A stretch of DNA of 64,000 nt. It comes from Bordetella parapertussis. GTDB taxonomy: Bacteria; Acidobacteriota; Terriglobia; Bryobacterales; Bryobacteraceae. The notes below the pieces were generated by a model, which worked only from the letters and a program-made list of their open reading frames with translations, was not told the DNA's origin and did no database searches. The stretch covers positions 93,736 to 157,735 of the forward strand of contig CALQCC020000006.1 of the NCBI GenBank assembly GCA_943328975.2, read 5' to 3'. Below, one piece after another: positions 61,568 through 64,000 of the stretch (positions are counted from its first letter, which is position 1; each line of letters starts with the position of its first letter). Both the position numbers and the translations under genes were made by a program.

Positions 61568-61686
61568 AACAGCAGGACCTGAGTACTACGTCCACTAAGG
61601 GGAGCACCCTATTGACCGGTCCCAAAGCTAAGGTCATACTCATACACGGTGTGGTGGTGCCATCACAAATAAACGCGGCGAGGGAA

Positions 61687-62634
61687 ATGATGCGACGTCT
61701 GCAAGTTCTGATTTGCGCAGTGACTTTGGGAACAGCGGGGATTGTCCTCGGCTTGCAGGCCGCGGAGGCCCCGGAGCGGGACACCAAGCCAAACGGAAAA
61801 GGCATCGGGACACTGCACCATCCGCCCACCCCCGATCAGGCAGTCGGCTATGCGGGCAAACCCGGCCCCAAAACCACCAGCAACGGCATCAGCTATCACG
61901 GCGGACCCGTCATGACGAATCCGGCCAAGATGTACTACATCTGGTACGGTTCCTGGGGCACCAATACCGCCGTCAACCTGCTCAAATACTTCGCAGAGAA
62001 CATCGGCGCTTCGCCCTACTACCGCATCAACACCACCTACAAGAACGGATCCGGGGTTCCGGTCTCTACGGCGGTCACCTTCGGCGGTGCGGCCACGGTC
62101 AGCAACTACCCCTATGGCAACGCCTTGACCGACGCGAATATTCGCCAAATCGTCCTGGACGCCATGAATTCGAATGCGCTCCCAACCGATGACAATGGGA
62201 TCTACTTCGTTCTGACCTCGGCGGACGTGAACGCGACCTCCGGCTTCTGCACCAACTACTGTGGCTGGCACACCTACTTCACGGCGACCGTCGGCGGCAC
62301 CAATAAGGCCTTCAAATACTCCTTCGTCGGCGACCCAACTCGTTGCCTCTCGGCCTGCGCCGCTCAATCCGTCTCCCCCAACGGCAATCCCGGTGCGGAC
62401 GGAATGGCCTCCATCATCGCGCATGAACTTGAAGAAGCCACCACCGACCCGCAACTGAACGCTTGGTACGATACCCGCGGCTACGAAAACGCCGACAAGT
62501 GCGCCTGGACCTTCGGCACCGTCTACACGGCCGCCAACGGTACCTCCGCCAACATGAAGCTGGGCCTGAAGGACTTCCTCATCCAGCGCAACTGGGTCAA
62601 CGCCAACGGCGGCTACTGCGCATTGAGCTACTAA
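61687..62634 (+). CDS. EXORDIUM/phosphate-induced-protein-1-like secreted protein
   Basis: The 315-residue protein starts at ATG 61687, with GAGGGAA upstream. A signal segment is followed by the PF04674-like core: SYHGGPVMTNPAKMYYIWYG, a middle ALTDANIRQIVLDA, and a C-terminal IIAHELEEATTDPQLNAWYD with CAWTFG and LIQRNWVNANGGYC. Plant EXORDIUM proteins act in cell growth. Bacterial copies are less studied. The HELEEA stretch may bind a metal. Plus-strand, separate from its neighbours. Confidence 0.82.
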   Translation: MMRRLQVLICAVTLGTAGIVLGLQAAEAPERDTKPNGKGIGTLHHPPTPDQAVGYAGKPGPKTTSNGISYHGGPVMTNPAKMYYIWYGSWGTNTAVNLLKYFAENIGASPYYRINTTYKNGSGVPVSTAVTFGGAATVSNYPYGNALTDANIRQIVLDAMNSNALPTDDNGIYFVLTSADVNATSGFCTNYCGWHTYFTATVGGTNKAFKYSFVGDPTRCLSACAAQSVSPNGNPGADGMASIIAHELEEATTDPQLNAWYDTRGYENADKCAWTFGTVYTAANGTSANMKLGLKDFLIQRNWVNANGGYCALSY

Positions 62635-62700
62635 AAATACTCCTCCCGAGTGCCATGCATCGCGGGAACGTGAGACACTAGCCCTTTTGGGAGTCTTCAC

Positions 62701-63549
62701 GTGAAAAATCAATCGCCCCTGGTCGCCAAGGGCAAAACACTGGGCATCATCGGAGCGGGCGTCATGGGGCGCACCCTCCTACGCGGCTTGCTCGATTCCG
62801 GCCTCATCGCGAAATCGCAGGCCTGGGGCTCGGCCAAAACCGAAAGCACCTGCGATACCGCCGCGCGCGAACTCGGCGTGCCCGTCGAAATCGAATACGA
62901 GCATCGCCTGCGCAACACCGGCATGCTGCTCATCTGCGTGAAGCCCGCGCAAGCCGCCAAAGTACTCGCCCACCTGCGAGAAAGCGGACTGCCCAAAGAC
63001 ACCCTCATGGTCTCCATCATGGCCGGCCTCACCAGCGCGCAACTCGAAGACGCGCTCGGCACCGCCAACCCCTGGATCCGAGCCATGCCCAACACACCCT
63101 GCATCGTGCGCGAAGGCATGACCGTCATCTGCGCCGGCACCCACGCCACCGAAGCCCAGATGAATCGCACCCAGCGCGTCTTCCAAGCCGTCGGCCAGTG
63201 CCTGCAGGTCGACGAAATACACTTCAACGGAGTCACCGCCCTCAGTGGCAGCGGACCCGCCTATCAATACCTGATCATGGAATCTTTCGCCGACGCCGGT
63301 GTCCGCGTCGGCCTGCCCCGCCATCTCGCCTTGACCCTCGTAGCGCAAACCGCCGTGGGAGCCGCGAAAATGGTGCAAGCCTCCGGACGCCATCCCGCCG
63401 CCCTCCGCGACGACGTCACCACCCCCGCCGGCTGCACCATCGCCGGCCTGCTCATGCTCGAAGACGGCAAAATCCGCTCTGTCCTCGCCCGAGCCATCGA
63501 AGAAGCCACCAAGATCGCCGGCAGCTTGGGAGAGAAAAAGCGGAGCTAG
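62701..63549 (+). CDS. proC: Pyrroline-5-carboxylate reductase ProC
   Basis: ProC makes proline by reducing pyrroline-5-carboxylate with NAD(P)H. The 282-residue protein has GIIGAGVMGRTLLRGL, IRAMPNTPCIVREG, and ALSGSGPAYQYLIMESFADA. GTG start at 62701. The C-terminal dimerisation helices include TTPAGCTIAGLLMLEDGK. It converges with the partial gene at the window end. Confidence 0.94.
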   Translation: MKNQSPLVAKGKTLGIIGAGVMGRTLLRGLLDSGLIAKSQAWGSAKTESTCDTAARELGVPVEIEYEHRLRNTGMLLICVKPAQAAKVLAHLRESGLPKDTLMVSIMAGLTSAQLEDALGTANPWIRAMPNTPCIVREGMTVICAGTHATEAQMNRTQRVFQAVGQCLQVDEIHFNGVTALSGSGPAYQYLIMESFADAGVRVGLPRHLALTLVAQTAVGAAKMVQASGRHPAALRDDVTTPAGCTIAGLLMLEDGKIRSVLARAIEEATKIAGSLGEKKRS

Positions 63550-63562
63550 CCTCAAGCCCCCG

Positions 63563-64000
63563 CTACATCCACCGCTGAAACGACCCCAGCCCCCTCACAT
63601 ACCGCATCAAATCCGTCGCCGGAGCCGGGCCCAACGCGTTCAGCCTCTCCACCAGCCGCAGCACAAAGAAAATCAGCGCATCGTCCGGATCACTAACCGT
63701 CAACGACCCGGCATACTCAAACGACGCCTCCTCCAACGCACACCCCAGGTCGATCCGACGCCCCTCCGCCAAAGCACGCCCTCGTTTCTGGAGAACTTCG
63801 CAGTCGATGACCACGGGATGCGGTTGGCCGTTGCTGCCTGTGCGTCCACCGTGCGATGGAGCTTTCTTCTTACGCTCACCTGCCGGCGTGAAACGGCGCA
63901 ACTTTACGAGAAAATGCCCCCGGAGGCGAGTTGTAGGTTGGTCTTTCGCTGCCGCGGCCCAGTTGAGGACGACTGTAACGGGCGCGGACTCGCTCTCGCC
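63563..64000 (-). CDS. Unidentified gene running off the window
   Basis: An open frame of about 145 residues continues past the window edge. It begins at the edge with GESESAPVTVVLNWAAAAKD and ends YVRGLGSFQRWM. A TTG at 63899-63901 offers a shorter 112-residue reading. The C-terminal segment LTVSDPDDALIFFVLRLVERL is helical, and no family is recognised. Confidence 0.5.
   Translation of the reverse strand, partial: GESESAPVTVVLNWAAAAKDQPTTRLRGHFLVKLRRFTPAGERKKKAPSHGGRTGSNGQPHPVVIDCEVLQKRGRALAEGRRIDLGCALEEASFEYAGSLTVSDPDDALIFFVLRLVERLNALGPAPATDLMRYVRGLGSFQRWM

Overview
The window looks like a chromosomal segment of an Acidobacteriota bacterium close to the Bryobacterales/Solibacter group. This is inferred from gene content: two adjacent VWFA-related proteins of the acidobacterial type, a Ser/Thr kinase fused to a TolB-like propeller, a paralogous secreted family opening with an AQW..YP..G.P motif, many secreted PQQ and c-type cytochrome proteins, and GC-rich sequence with many GTG/TTG starts and 4-bp ATGA gene overlaps. 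No rRNA, tRNA, prophage or complete insertion sequence was recognised. A tmRNA gene and a 6S RNA gene are present.

Layout. 1-3.7 kb: a VapB-like/VapC toxin-antitoxin pair with a frameshifted toxin, ispG, an NTF2-like protein and an ankyrin protein. 3.7-17.4 kb: a POT transporter, secreted coiled-coil and TPR proteins, a FecR-like protein, an M20 dipeptidase, murJ, an operon of hemQ with a PhyH dioxygenase and a NUDIX hydrolase, a zinc-ribbon protein, a ComEA-like protein and an ExeA-like ATPase. 17.4-27.1 kb: one continuous minus-strand polycistron, hemX/ccsA-like - hemA - hemC - cobA/hemD fusion - cas10 - csm2 - csm3 - csm4 - csm5. This is a type III-A-like CRISPR effector complex placed at the end of a tetrapyrrole operon. 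27.2-36.9 kb: an SDR, a ClpB/ClpX-like AAA+ protein, a siroheme sulfite/nitrite reductase, a GxxExxY protein beside an inverted repeat, the kinase-propeller, a MltD-like lytic transglycosylase and a histone-H1-like protein with an acidic head. 37.1-40.3 kb: a tightly overlapped operon of HipA-like kinase, homocysteine methyltransferase, TsaC, DinB-like protein and ferredoxin. 41.5-48.7 kb: 6S RNA, a YmdB-like phosphoesterase, moeA-moaC-mog coupled to VWFA proteins, clpS, and tmRNA followed by a hairpin plus GIY-YIG cassette. 48.7-62.6 kb: a run of secreted proteins (PQQ dehydrogenases, cytochromes, CcmH-like, metallo-beta-lactamase fold, hydroxyacid oxidase, EXORDIUM-like). The window ends with proC and an incomplete gene.

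The most notable system is the Cas10-Csm module. Its Cas10 keeps the GGDD cyclase motif but lacks the HD nuclease domain and the usual zinc-finger cysteines. Its Csm2 carries a Pro/Arg/Gly-rich low-complexity extension of about 148 residues that resembles RGG-type RNA-binding tails. No repeat-spacer array, Cas6, Cas1/2 or CARF effector is visible in the window. Spacing and overlaps tie the module to heme-precursor genes, so it either borrows crRNAs from elsewhere or has been repurposed. The second notable item is the GIY-YIG gene behind tmRNA, whose leading hairpin incorporates the tmRNA 3' CCA end.
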